A stretch of 19,605 bases of DNA from Chitinophagaceae bacterium UBA4407 (GCA_002390845.1 DGQT01000053.1:116192-135796); one strand, 5' to 3'. Positions 1 through 8,321 are shown, counted from the stretch's first letter. Translations and numbers: made by a program. Notes: a model not told the origin generated them from the sequence alone.

Positions 1-42
1 CGACGCAAGGAACGATGCCATATAAAAATGCAGCTGGTATAA
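1..42 (+). repeat. degenerate copy of the intergenic repeat (tail module)
   Basis: The first bases read cgacgcaaggaacga and end in gcagctggtat. This matches, with several changes, the tail of the repeat seen at 13980-14020 and 17380-17420 (gacgcaacgaagatcaatc followed by agctggtat). It is a weak, decayed copy and is cut by the window edge. Bases 43-112 leading to the first gene show no clear TAnnTTTG box. Confidence 0.45.
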
Positions 43-112
43 CAATAATGCATTGCACATTATACAAAGATTGATGCAACGTGTTTAACCGTAATTACTA
101 AATAAAACAACG

Positions 113-2212
113 ATGAAATACAGGATGAATAAAAGAAAAATTATTACCGCTTTATCAATATTACTTTTTCCAGCCCTCGCAGTATCTGGCCAGGTGAATA
201 CGCCATCGCCTGTTGGGCCAATACCTTCAGCCAACCAGTTAAGATGGCAGCAAATGGAATACTACGCATTTGTGCATTTTTCTGTAAATACTTATACAGA
301 CATGTCTTGGGGTTTTGGCAATGAAGACCCTAATATTTTCAACCCAACACAGCTGGATTGTATGCAGTGGGCACGCATTTGTAAAGAAGCCGGTATGAAA
401 GGAATTATCATTACGGCAAAACATCACAGCGGGTTTTGTCTCTGGCCTTCTAAGTATACTGAGTACTCTGTAAAAAACTGTCCGTGGAAAAATGGCAAAG
501 GCGATATTGTACGGGAAATGTCTGACGCATGTAAAGCTTACGGACTAAAACTCGGCATTTATCTTTCCCCATGGGACAGAAACAGTGCTGACTATGGTAA
601 GCCTGAATACATTACCTATTTCCGTAACCAGCTAAAAGAATTACTTACCAACTATGGCGATATTTTTGAAATTTGGTTTGACGGTGCCAATGGTGGCTCC
701 GGTTATTATGGCGGTGCCAATGAAACAAGAAAAATAGATGCAAAAACATATTATGATTGGTCGAATACTTATAAAATGATCAGGGAACTGCAACCCAATA
801 TTGTCATATGGAATGATGGCGGCGACAGAGCAGATGTACGTTGGGTGGGTACAGAGGCTGGTTATATAGGTGAAACCAACTGGAGCCTGTTAAACAAAAC
901 AGGAGATGTGCGTGAAGACATGCTTCGCCATGGAGTGGAGAATGGCAATGCATGGGTGCCCGGTGAAGTGAATACCTCTATAAGACCAGAATGGTTTTAT
1001 CATCCAAAGGAAGATGGTAAAGTAAAAACAATGCCGCAACTGATGGATATTTATTATAATTCAGTTGGAAGGAATGCGACTTTACTGATGAATTTCCCCA
1101 TCATGCCAAACGGCTTAATAAATGAAAAAGACGAAAAGGCAGCACTTGATTTTGCCCATGCAGTAAAAGAAGCATTTGCCATTAATCTGGCAAAAAATGC
1201 ACCAGCAAAAGCTACGAATGTTCGTGGCAAAAATGCCATCTATAGTGCCAGCAAAGTGACAGATGACAATAAAAACACTTACTGGGCAACAGATGATAGT
1301 ATCAAATCAGCATCCTTAACAATTGATTTTGGAAAAGCTGTTTCTTTCAACCGATTTCTGGTACAGGAATATATCGCACTTGGTCAGCGTATAAAATCTT
1401 TTACTATAGAAGCTTTGGTAAATGGCGAATGGGCATTAATAGATAAACAAACCACCATTGGTTACAAACGCATACTTCGTTTTCCAACCGTAACAACAAC
1501 AAAATTGAGATTTACTGTAACTGATGCAAAAGCCTGTCCGCTTATTTCAAACATTGAAGTATATAAAGCGTCTCAGATATTAACGCCTCCTATTGTTGTG
1601 CGTAAGCAGTCCGGAAATATCCAGATCACTCCTGCGGACCCCGAATCAGAAATATTCTTTACGCTGGACGGAAGTACACCAACAAAAAAATCAAACAAGT
1701 ATAAAGAAGAAATTCAAACCGGTGATGGCAAGGTTGAAGTGAATGCCATTGCCTATAACCCTGCCACCAATAAAAGCAGTATCGCAATCAACGAAAAATT
1801 TGACATCTCAAAAAGAAGCTGGAAAATTCTTTCATCTGAAGATAGTAATGCATATAATATTCTCGATGGATTGGAGAGTACATCATGGCATGAAAAAAGC
1901 GATACAAAAATGCCTGTAGACCTGGTTATTGACCTGGGTAAAACAGAAAAGCTAACCGGCTTCCGATACCTGCCCGATCAAAACTGGTGGGCAAATGGTA
2001 TTGTTACACACTATGAGTTTTACATTTCAGAAGACAATATGCAATGGCAACTTATTAATGCAGGCGAGTTCCCCAATATTAAGAATAATCCATTGTGGCA
2101 GACGAAAAATTTCAACCCTGTTAATGCACGCTATATCAAATTTCGTTCGCTTGGAAATACACAAAATGATAATGCTGTAGGGTATGCTGAAGTTGAGGTT
2201 GTTACGGAATGA
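113..2212 (+). CDS. secreted GH29 alpha-L-fucosidase with two F5/8 type C (discoidin-like) domains
   Basis: This 699-residue protein begins with a basic, hydrophobic signal peptide (about residues 1-26, ending near VSGQ), so it is exported. The alternative start is the in-frame ATG at 125 (MNKRKII), which gives a more typical signal peptide; the two cannot be separated. Residues about 35-355 form the GH29 (beta/alpha)8 barrel, with TAKHHSGF at 101-108 and the nucleophile motif EIWFDG (D190). The conserved VPGE-SIRP segment near 283-292 suggests the GH29-B type, which acts on alpha-1,3/1,4-linked fucose; this subfamily call is an inference. Residues about 360-486 look like a first F5/8 C carbohydrate-binding domain, about 492-565 like a chitobiase/FN3-like segment (FFTLDGSTPT), and about 568-699 like a second F5/8 C domain. 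The next gene follows in the same direction and is also a glycosidase, so joint transcription is likely. Confidence 0.9.
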   Translation: MKYRMNKRKIITALSILLFPALAVSGQVNTPSPVGPIPSANQLRWQQMEYYAFVHFSVNTYTDMSWGFGNEDPNIFNPTQLDCMQWARICKEAGMKGIIITAKHHSGFCLWPSKYTEYSVKNCPWKNGKGDIVREMSDACKAYGLKLGIYLSPWDRNSADYGKPEYITYFRNQLKELLTNYGDIFEIWFDGANGGSGYYGGANETRKIDAKTYYDWSNTYKMIRELQPNIVIWNDGGDRADVRWVGTEAGYIGETNWSLLNKTGDVREDMLRHGVENGNAWVPGEVNTSIRPEWFYHPKEDGKVKTMPQLMDIYYNSVGRNATLLMNFPIMPNGLINEKDEKAALDFAHAVKEAFAINLAKNAPAKATNVRGKNAIYSASKVTDDNKNTYWATDDSIKSASLTIDFGKAVSFNRFLVQEYIALGQRIKSFTIEALVNGEWALIDKQTTIGYKRILRFPTVTTTKLRFTVTDAKACPLISNIEVYKASQILTPPIVVRKQSGNIQITPADPESEIFFTLDGSTPTKKSNKYKEEIQTGDGKVEVNAIAYNPATNKSSIAINEKFDISKRSWKILSSEDSNAYNILDGLESTSWHEKSDTKMPVDLVIDLGKTEKLTGFRYLPDQNWWANGIVTHYEFYISEDNMQWQLINAGEFPNIKNNPLWQTKNFNPVNARYIKFRSLGNTQNDNAVGYAEVEVVTE

Positions 2213-2286
2213 TATGTGCCAGGATTTCCCCGTCCTCCCTGGTCACACAACACTATAAAGAATATAAAACCAGCAAGAAAAAGTTT

Positions 2287-3819
2287 ATGAAAAAATATTT
2301 GCTTCTATTATTCATCACAAACTTCACTTTACATGTGTGTGCACAAAACGTACATGCAGATAACGGCGATGGCACTTATACAAACCCATTGATCTCTGCA
2401 GATTTTCCAGACCCCGATGTTATTCGTGTTGGTGATACTTACTACATGGTTACTACTACAATGTTCATATTTCCAGGTGTTACTGTTTTAAAATCACATG
2501 ATCTTGTTAACTGGGCGTATTGCAGTAATGCAGTGCCCCGCTTCGATTTCAGCAAATGCTACAACCTGGATAGTTGTAACCGTTATGGACACGGTCAGTG
2601 GGCCACGAGTATGAAATACCACAACGGAAAATTTTATTTGTTGTTCATAACACTTGATGAAGGTGGCTTTATATGTACCGCTGAAAAGGCAGAAGGTCCG
2701 TGGAAAATAACCCGCTTGCCAAAAGGATTTTATGATGCCGGCTTATTCTTTGACGATAACGGAAAAATATATGTGGCGCAGGGATATAATAATATTTCTA
2801 TTACTGAAGTAGATGCTAACCTGGCGCCCATCGGCTCCGATTCGCTGGTATATAAAGGTGATATTCGTAAAGGCCTGGAAGGCACCCATGTGTACAAGCT
2901 AAATGGTTACTATTATTTGTATTGCACTTATGGCGGGTTAGATGGTATGCAGGTAGCATTGCGTTCTAAAAATATTTACGGACCCTATGAACAAAAACTG
3001 CTGATCTACGATACAACAAAAGGCATCAACTACGGCATTCACCAGGGCGCACTGATACAAACACAAACAGGGGAATGGTGGACCATACTGTTTGTTGACA
3101 GTGGTCCTTTTGGCCGCTTTCCTTCTCTGCAACCCATTACATGGGTTAATGACTGGCCTATGATCGGCGTTAATAGCAAAGCGGTTGTTATCTATAAAAA
3201 ACCAAATGTTGGCAAGGTATATCCTGTGAAAGATTTCCCCACAACCGATGAATTCAACAGCACAACGTTGGGCATGCAGTGGGGCTGGAATCACAACCCC
3301 GATTCCACCAAATGGTCGTTTACACAACGCAAAGGTTGGTTGCGTTTAAACACAGCAAAAACTGTCAGCGACCTTACTATGGCACCAAATACACTTACAC
3401 AAAGACCATTTGCCAAACACGATCAAAATATTCCCACCTCAGGCACTATAAAGATGGATGTTACCCACATAAAAGATGGAGATGTTACGGGGCTTGCCAT
3501 GTTCCAGGACCCTTACGCCTTCATTGCCGTAAAGCAAACAAACAACGCACGCTACCTGGTAATGGTGAACAATGGCGGCACGATAGATTCTGTTGCCTGC
3601 AATAACACAACCGTGTATTTACGGTGCATTGCATCAAACAAAACATCAAAAGCGGCTTTTGCATACAGCTTCGACAACAAAAATTTTCATGCTTTGGGCA
3701 ACGAACTTGCCATGCGTTTTAACCTCAAAATATTTACCGGCAACAAGTTCGCTTTGTTTAATTACGCAACAAAACAAACAGGTGGCTATGCCGATATAGA
3801 TTGGTTCAGGGCGGAGTAA
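2287..3819 (+). CDS. secreted glycoside hydrolase family 43 protein
   Basis: An open frame extends up to an ATG at 2209 that overlaps the previous stop, but I place the start at 2287. From there MKKYLLLLFI begins a clean signal peptide ending at VCAQ (about residue 20); the 26 residues upstream are not signal-like. The 510-residue product has the GH43 five-bladed propeller fold signature. The likely catalytic base is D42 in DFPDPDVI, the pKa modulator D150 in FYDAG, and the acid E198 in GLEGTH. The C-terminal roughly 190 residues look like the beta-sandwich (concanavalin-like) domain often found in GH43 beta-xylosidases and arabinofuranosidases. The substrate cannot be fixed from sequence; xylosyl or arabinosyl side chains are the usual targets. 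It lies 74 bases after the fucosidase, which suggests a small glycan-degrading unit, though no SusC/SusD pair is present in the window. Confidence 0.88.
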   Translation: MKKYLLLLFITNFTLHVCAQNVHADNGDGTYTNPLISADFPDPDVIRVGDTYYMVTTTMFIFPGVTVLKSHDLVNWAYCSNAVPRFDFSKCYNLDSCNRYGHGQWATSMKYHNGKFYLLFITLDEGGFICTAEKAEGPWKITRLPKGFYDAGLFFDDNGKIYVAQGYNNISITEVDANLAPIGSDSLVYKGDIRKGLEGTHVYKLNGYYYLYCTYGGLDGMQVALRSKNIYGPYEQKLLIYDTTKGINYGIHQGALIQTQTGEWWTILFVDSGPFGRFPSLQPITWVNDWPMIGVNSKAVVIYKKPNVGKVYPVKDFPTTDEFNSTTLGMQWGWNHNPDSTKWSFTQRKGWLRLNTAKTVSDLTMAPNTLTQRPFAKHDQNIPTSGTIKMDVTHIKDGDVTGLAMFQDPYAFIAVKQTNNARYLVMVNNGGTIDSVACNNTTVYLRCIASNKTSKAAFAYSFDNKNFHALGNELAMRFNLKIFTGNKFALFNYATKQTGGYADIDWFRAE

Positions 3820-4131
3820 TTTTTATGTAACCGGCATCAGCTTTTTATAGCATCGCCTGTTGCCACGCCCGGTTCAAAGTTCCTCTTTTATGGCATCATT
3901 TAAATACAAGGCATCCCGAAGCTTTTATAACCGGGCGACCCCTTGTATCACCCTTATGAACAAGGGGCGTACACTTATAGATTCTCAACCATATACCGTT
4001 AAACAAATTATTAAATTGCTGCGGTAACCCCTGACTAAAATAAGTTAAATAGCTGATGAAACTCATAGCCTGGATTTATTGCCATTCTTAATTTTAACAG
4101 GTACAATTATTCATCTTAATAATACCTGAAA
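3820..4131. other. intergenic region with competing hairpins
   Basis: This is 312 bases without a gene. It contains a decayed piece of the intergenic repeat (gcatcgcctgttgcc near 3850). A segment (ccccttgt, 3939-3946) can pair with acaagggg (3960-3967); an overlapping segment (ccttgtat, 3941-3948) can instead pair with atacaagg (3904-3911). The two hairpins exclude each other. There is no T-run after either, so a classical terminator is not supported. I see no convincing promoter box before the next gene. Confidence 0.45.
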
Positions 4132-5448
4132 ATGAAATCCAAAATTTATAAATATGCAGCTGCATGCATCATGCAATGCATATGCCTTATAATCTTATAC
4201 CCCGCGGCTGCCCAAACGGTGCTGTTTAACTTTGATAATGTTGCTGCCTCCACACCGCTTCCAATCACCATTACACAAAGTGGCATAACTGCACATTTTA
4301 CAACCACTGGCCAGGGTTATTCAATCCAGAATGCCAACGTGCTCGGCTTTACGCCAAAAGGTTTTTCCGGAAACTGCATTTATCCCGGTAGTGTCTACCT
4401 TACTGACCTGTACATCAACTTCGATCAAACAATTACTTATTTTTCTATCCTGTACGCCTGCCAGGAGCTTGCCTGCGATGATGCCGCCACCATGCGGGTT
4501 ACAGTATACATCAAAGGCAGCTATGTAGGTACAAACACAAAGACCGCTGCCCATCCCGGCACATGGCCATCTGATTCCCTTACCTGCAGCTTTCCGCAGG
4601 GTTTCGATAGCGTGGTTCTTCACTACGACAAGCGTCCCCCTACCTGCCAGGATTATGGCGTCATTTTCATGACAGATAACATGCGGGTTGCCACCATTGC
4701 CTGCGTGCCCCCTACAGCACAACAGGCTGCTATCAGTGCCGGCGGGCCCGCCACATTTTGCAAAGGAAGCAATGTTGTTCTTTCTGTTGCAACAGCCGGG
4801 CTAAATTACCAATGGAAAAAGGGAACCACTAATATTTCCGGTGCTGTATTGCAGAGCTACACGGCAGTTACCAGCGGATCTTACAAATGCCTTGTGAGCA
4901 ATAATTGCGGATCCATCACTTCCAATTCAATACAGGTTACTGTAAATCCACTGCCTGTCGTAACTGTTTTACAAGATCCCTGTACTGCAGGTTCGGTATT
5001 GCTGCACGCCAGTACCAATCCGGCCACCGGCGTAACTTATCAATGGGCCCGGGGAACCAAAATTATTATCGGTGCAACCAATGCAACATATAATGCAACC
5101 ACAAACGGAACTTACAAATGCAGTGTAACTGTCACGGCCACCGGATGCAGTAAAATATCGGCCGCCGCCAGTGTCACCATCAGCTGCCTTCAGGCAAAAG
5201 CTGCAGATCAAAGCCAGGTGCTTGTTCACCCGAATCCAAGTTCAGATTACTTTAGTATTAATACGGCAAAACTTGATCCCCGCAGTATGATTTACATTTA
5301 CGACCTGGCCGGAACATTTTACGAAACTCATGCAGTAACCGGGGGCGAAATACAGCTGGGAGGATTGCTTTCCAAAGGTGTTTATGTGTTAAAAGTTGTT
5401 GTTAACAACGAAACAAAACAAATAATTAAGCTGGTAAAGAATTTCTAA
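4132..5448 (+). CDS. secreted Ig-like protein with type IX secretion (type A) sorting domain
   Basis: This 438-residue protein has a signal peptide (about 1-28, ending in PAAAQ). A cysteine-containing N-terminal domain of about 165 residues (residues 29-190) is not recognised; it has a beta-rich pattern. Two Ig-like repeats follow at about 192-272 and 273-352, each with the YQW and G-YKC motifs (LNYQWKKG, SGSYKCLV; VTYQWARG, NGTYKCSV). The C-terminal 75-78 residues carry the T9SS type A sorting signal: PNPSSDYF near 367, then IYIYDLAG, GVYVLKV and a basic end. It is therefore exported through the Sec and type IX systems and probably attached to the cell surface or released. Its function is unknown; adhesion or glycan binding are possibilities. 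A strong terminator follows directly. Confidence 0.85.
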   Translation: MKSKIYKYAAACIMQCICLIILYPAAAQTVLFNFDNVAASTPLPITITQSGITAHFTTTGQGYSIQNANVLGFTPKGFSGNCIYPGSVYLTDLYINFDQTITYFSILYACQELACDDAATMRVTVYIKGSYVGTNTKTAAHPGTWPSDSLTCSFPQGFDSVVLHYDKRPPTCQDYGVIFMTDNMRVATIACVPPTAQQAAISAGGPATFCKGSNVVLSVATAGLNYQWKKGTTNISGAVLQSYTAVTSGSYKCLVSNNCGSITSNSIQVTVNPLPVVTVLQDPCTAGSVLLHASTNPATGVTYQWARGTKIIIGATNATYNATTNGTYKCSVTVTATGCSKISAAASVTISCLQAKAADQSQVLVHPNPSSDYFSINTAKLDPRSMIYIYDLAGTFYETHAVTGGEIQLGGLLSKGVYVLKVVVNNETKQIIKLVKNF

Positions 5449-5467
5449 AGTAACTTTTACCATACCG

Positions 5468-5500
5468 CGTAGCCACTTTCGGGTGGCTATGTACATTTTT
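5468..5500 (+). terminator. rho-independent terminator after the T9SS cargo gene
   Basis: A perfect 7-bp stem (tagccac at 5470-5476 and gtggcta at 5483-5489), extendable by two pairs, encloses a 6-base loop (tttcgg). It is followed by tacattttt. It lies 20 bases after the stop codon of the gene ending at 5448. Confidence 0.8.
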
Positions 5501-5582
5501 ATACTAAATCAAATCGTCCCCGTTTAAACGGCTGAGTTCAGTTGATACTTAAAGAGCTGCAGGAAGTAAATCCAAATTTTGC

Positions 5583-5650
5583 AGTAGGGTTCGTTTCTCA
5601 ACGAACCTTTATTACATTTTGTATCCCGTTGCGTGGTCCGACACAGGGCA
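5583..5650. repeat. intergenic repeat, inner module
   Basis: An 8-bp hairpin (ggttcgtt at 5588-5595, loop tctc, aacgaacc at 5600-5607) is followed by attttgtatcccgttgcgtg. The same order (hairpin with gaacc, then the attttgtat-ccgttgcgtgg block) occurs at 17201-17250. The start of the hairpin (ggttcgtttct) also occurs at 8225-8235. This is a dispersed non-coding module; short ORFs across it are not genes. Confidence 0.7.
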
Positions 5651-5686
5651 TAGAAACAAAATTGTACTGCATTATTTCCCTTATTT

Positions 5687-5747
5687 CTTCGATAGTTGTT
5701 CGATACTTCTTCGGTAGTTGTTCGATGTAATGGATCGAACAACTACC
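5687..5747. repeat. duplicated 18-mer with a 14-bp perfect hairpin
   Basis: Two nearly identical 18-mers (5687-5704 and 5709-5726, one difference, 22-base period) end in gttgttcgat. They are followed by their reverse complement, atcgaacaactacc, at 5734-5747. The second copy forms a perfect 14-bp stem with a 7-base loop (gtaatgg). The first copy can form an alternative stem with one G-T wobble or mismatch. It sits 132 bases upstream of the DUF6266-type gene. The role is unknown; a transcript-end structure, an attenuator-like switch or a repeat remnant are all possible. Confidence 0.65.
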
Positions 5748-5879
5748 CTTTAAATACCGGTTATATACCGTAAATATTATTTATATTTATACAGTGGTTT
5801 CAGTCACAGGAACATAATAGATCAGCCTCCTGCAACCAATGCTGGTGAGGCATATCCTAAACATTTAAAACGCACTGCT

Positions 5880-6521
5880 ATGGCAAAGATCCCGCAGGGT
5901 ATTTTAGGTGCATTCATCGGCACCGCCGGACCTATTACCGGATACATACGCGATAACCAGAACATTCTCCGCAGCAGCAGGTCTAATGTAAAATTTACTT
6001 ACACCGCTCCCCGTACGGCACAGCAGCAAAAGATCAGGCTCTGTAATGACTTTACAAAAGCATTTGCAGGCACCGGCTTTTTTAGTAAAACCTTTCCTGC
6101 TTATGGCGGCACCGGTAGTGGCTACAACAGGGCTACCGGCGCTATTATGAACCAGGCTCTGGTGGGCACTTACCCGAACATAGAATTGAGCTATCCAAAA
6201 CTATTGATTGCAAAAGGTATGTTGCCCGGCGCTGAAGATGCCACGGCTGTTGCAGGCGCTAACGGAACCATCCATTTCAGCTTTGCAGATAACAGCGATA
6301 CCGGCACTGCCGCCGCCTCTGATAAAGTAGTACTTGTTGCTTATGCACCCGCATTGCAACAGGCTGTGTTTAGCCTGCATGCAGGTTTGCGTAAAGATGG
6401 AGCAGCCGTTTTACAAGCTGCAATGTTTAAAGCCTATACCGTAGAAACATGGATAGCCTTTTTAAGCAATGATGAAACCAATGCGAGTGGTAGTGTGTAC
6501 ACAGGCAGCATCAATTTGTAA
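5880..6521 (+). CDS. DUF6266-type protein of unknown function
   Basis: This is a 213-residue protein without a signal peptide. The N-terminus MAKIPQGILGAFIGTAGPI, followed by a GYIR segment, resembles the start typical of Bacteroidota DUF6266 proteins (M-K-QGILGGFSGKVG pattern). The rest is small-residue-rich (G, A, T), with KTFPAYGGTGSGYNRATGAIMNQAL in the middle and beta-strand-like segments toward the C-terminus (VVLVAYAP). No catalytic motif is visible. It is flanked by repeat-rich intergenic DNA on both sides, so it is probably transcribed alone. The function is not known; the family assignment is from memory of the N-terminal pattern. Confidence 0.75.
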   Translation: MAKIPQGILGAFIGTAGPITGYIRDNQNILRSSRSNVKFTYTAPRTAQQQKIRLCNDFTKAFAGTGFFSKTFPAYGGTGSGYNRATGAIMNQALVGTYPNIELSYPKLLIAKGMLPGAEDATAVAGANGTIHFSFADNSDTGTAAASDKVVLVAYAPALQQAVFSLHAGLRKDGAAVLQAAMFKAYTVETWIAFLSNDETNASGSVYTGSINL

Positions 6522-7114
6522 TGTAATTTTTTAGCAGGCTGGGGTGGTATTATTGAGCGGCGGCGGAGCCTGCCCCGATGCATATTGCATAGGCGTCAAG
6601 CTAATTTTTATTTATGATCTCTAAAATTTAATGCTTTTATTGCTCAAGCCGCATGGCTTCGTTGTCTCAACAGCGCTGCTTTCGCTTCTTTGAAAAAATC
6701 TGCTGCGCATTTTTTCAATTCCGCCTTCGGCGGAACCAAACCGAAAGAGGCGCCTTATGAGACAACTGGTGTCAGGTGCAAAGTGCGTAAATACAGGTCC
6801 CTGATAACTCGCTGGAATGCTTATTGAGTAAGAATTATAGCGCTTATTGCTCTTACTTAGCTTTACGCCAACGCGATGCCTGTCGGGTCACTCAGTTGTG
6901 AGTTTGGTTTTTATATCACCATAAGGGAGATGCCTGCGCCAGTGAAAGGTTTACCTGCTTAGACCATTTGGCGGGCTTTTGTAACATCATTAAGCTTCCC
7001 TTGCGTCGCACTCCTGTACATTATCTTCTTCATGCAGCATAAAATAGTTACAAAAAAAGCCACTTATATTCCTGATCGTTTAACTTTATAGACTAACACT
7101 ACAAATCTATTATC
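6522..7114. other. long repeat-rich intergenic region
   Basis: This is 593 bases without a credible gene. Bases 6565-6578 (cggagcctgccccg) and 6887-6900 (gggtcactcagttg) are decayed pieces of the repeat seen intact at 8048-8235. Bases 7003-7010 (gcgtcgca) are a further scrap. The block 6661-6766 is described separately. A weak 7-bp stem (agtaaga at 6828-6834 with tcttact) lies near 6830-6860. The last 100 bases before 7115 contain taacttta at 7081-7088, one base away from the TAnnTTTG promoter consensus, with no clear upstream partner. Confidence 0.5.
6661..6766. repeat. nested hairpin element bounded by gttgtctca / tgagacaac
   Basis: The 9-base ends gttgtctca (6661-6669) and tgagacaac (6758-6766) are exact inverse complements. 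Inside are a 10-bp stem (ttgaaaaaat 6690-6699 with attttttcaa 6709-6718) and directly after it a 7-bp GC-rich stem with a ttc loop (6719-6735, core ccgccttcggcgg). The whole looks like a compact multi-hairpin (REP-like) element of about 106 bases. Confidence 0.6.
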
Positions 7115-7984
7115 ATGAACAGAAGATCTTTTTTAGGTAACACTGCCGGTGCTCTTGCTGCAACCGGACTCGCTGCATCAATCCCCTCATCTGTTTTTGC
7201 GCTGGCAAAAAAGAAAGGCATCCATATGCCCATCGGTTTTCAGTCTTATGTTTTCCGCGAAGAAATCTCCAGCCAGCCACACGATACCATGAGCCGGCTT
7301 GCCAGCTATGGTTATAAAAATGTAGAATGGTGCAGCCCTAAAGGTTACCAGGGACCCTTCACGCCGCTTGTAAAGTATTCCGGCAAAGAACTAAAAAAGA
7401 TCACCAACGATGCAGGTCTTGAAACCACCAGTTGTCATTTTACCTGGCAGGAAATCATGGATGATGCCAGCCTTACCGAACGCATAGCGTTTGCACACCA
7501 GCTGGGTTTAAAATGCATGGTCTGTTCAGGTGGCCTTCAGGCAAAGACAGCAGATGAAATAAAGAAACGTTGCGACCAGATGAATCACTTTGGCGAAATG
7601 GTTACCAAAGCAGGTATGGTTGCAGGCTATCATAACCACAACGGAGAGTTTGATGAAAAGATCGATGGCCGTCCGCAATACGATATTATGCTGGATCATC
7701 TTGATGCCTCACTCGTAAAGATGCAGTTCCAGGTAGCAGCCATCACATCAGGGTATAAAGCACAGGATTATTTCCGCAAATTCCCCGGCCGTTTTATTTC
7801 CGCCCACCTGCAGGACTATAGCCCTTCTGATCATACCAAACAGGTGGTAATGGGTACCGGCATAGTTGACTGGAAAGATTTTTTTGAAGCCGCTAAAGCA
7901 GGTGGTTTAAAATATGTTTTTGTAGAGATGGAATCAGAACCCACCATTATGCAGGGCTGCGCAAATTATCTGAAAGACTTTTAA
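7115..7984 (+). CDS. exported TIM-barrel sugar isomerase/epimerase (xylose isomerase-like)
   Basis: This 289-residue protein begins with a twin-arginine signal (MNRRSFLGNTAG, cleavage near residue 30), so it is probably exported folded through Tat. The body matches the AP-endonuclease-2/xylose-isomerase-like TIM barrel. It shows GFQSYVFRE at 41-49, NVEW (E71), GYHNHNGEF at 171-179, AHLQDY (H231, D234) and VFVEME (E271), which are the usual metal and sugar-binding strand ends. In many relatives an acidic residue stands in the strand near 204-206; here MQFQV is seen. I believe this is a subfamily trait but cannot verify it. The natural substrate is unknown. Relatives often sit near sugar oxidoreductases, which fits the FAD enzyme at 17514. 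A terminator follows. Confidence 0.85.
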   Translation: MNRRSFLGNTAGALAATGLAASIPSSVFALAKKKGIHMPIGFQSYVFREEISSQPHDTMSRLASYGYKNVEWCSPKGYQGPFTPLVKYSGKELKKITNDAGLETTSCHFTWQEIMDDASLTERIAFAHQLGLKCMVCSGGLQAKTADEIKKRCDQMNHFGEMVTKAGMVAGYHNHNGEFDEKIDGRPQYDIMLDHLDASLVKMQFQVAAITSGYKAQDYFRKFPGRFISAHLQDYSPSDHTKQVVMGTGIVDWKDFFEAAKAGGLKYVFVEMESEPTIMQGCANYLKDF

Positions 7985-8015
7985 TAAACACATAACACGT
8001 TTATTAACTAAAATA

Positions 8016-8046
8016 AAAAGCCTGTGTAAACGGGCTTTTGTATTTT
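8016..8046 (+). terminator. rho-independent terminator after the isomerase/epimerase
   Basis: The stem aaaagcctg (8016-8024) pairs with cgggctttt (8031-8039), 9 bp including one G-T, with a 6-base loop and a T-rich 3' side running to tatttta. It starts 31 bases after the stop at 7984. Confidence 0.8.
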
Positions 8047-8047
8047 A

Positions 8048-8235
8048 TGGCATCGCCTGTGGAGCCTACCCCGAAATTTTTTGATACCAGCTGTAGTAAC
8101 TCAGATTGATCTTCGTTGCGTCGCAATCCTTTCATCTGTTGAATAACTATTGAACAAAAAATGTTCGGGGTCACTCACTTGTACGTTCTGAACATGGCGC
8201 AGCAAAGCGAATTTATAATGAAAAGGTTCGTTTCT
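8048..8235 (-). repeat. intergenic repeat, left flank of the cassette
   Basis: Read on the minus strand, this is the same repeat as at 17317-17454. Bases 8104-8186 are a perfect 83-base inverse complement of 17317-17399, and the match continues, with a handful of changes and one indel, to 8048. Bases 8171-8229 also match 17148-17206 in direct orientation (57 of 59). The similarity to the module at 5588 ends near 8235 (ggttcgtttct), and unique AT-rich sequence starts there. This is the likely left boundary of the cassette. Confidence 0.88.
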
Positions 8236-8321
8236 GTATTCAGTTGAGAGTGGGCACGAAATCCAAGGCACAGAGATCTGCGTCGTAGTGTGACAGCTAG
8301 AATAAGAATAAATTATTGATA

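Noticed and set aside
2209..2286. Upstream start for the GH43 gene overlapping the fucosidase stop
   Set aside because: The 26 residues it adds are not signal-like, whereas the start at 2287 gives a textbook signal peptide.
5524..5742. 72-residue ORFs on both strands over the intergenic region
   Set aside because: They cover the hairpin and ttgcgtgg repeat block and the 18-mer duplication; composition and position fit non-coding repeat DNA.
7081..7088. taacttta as promoter box of the isomerase/epimerase gene
   Set aside because: It differs from TAnnTTTG in the last base and has no upstream partner; too weak to list as a promoter.
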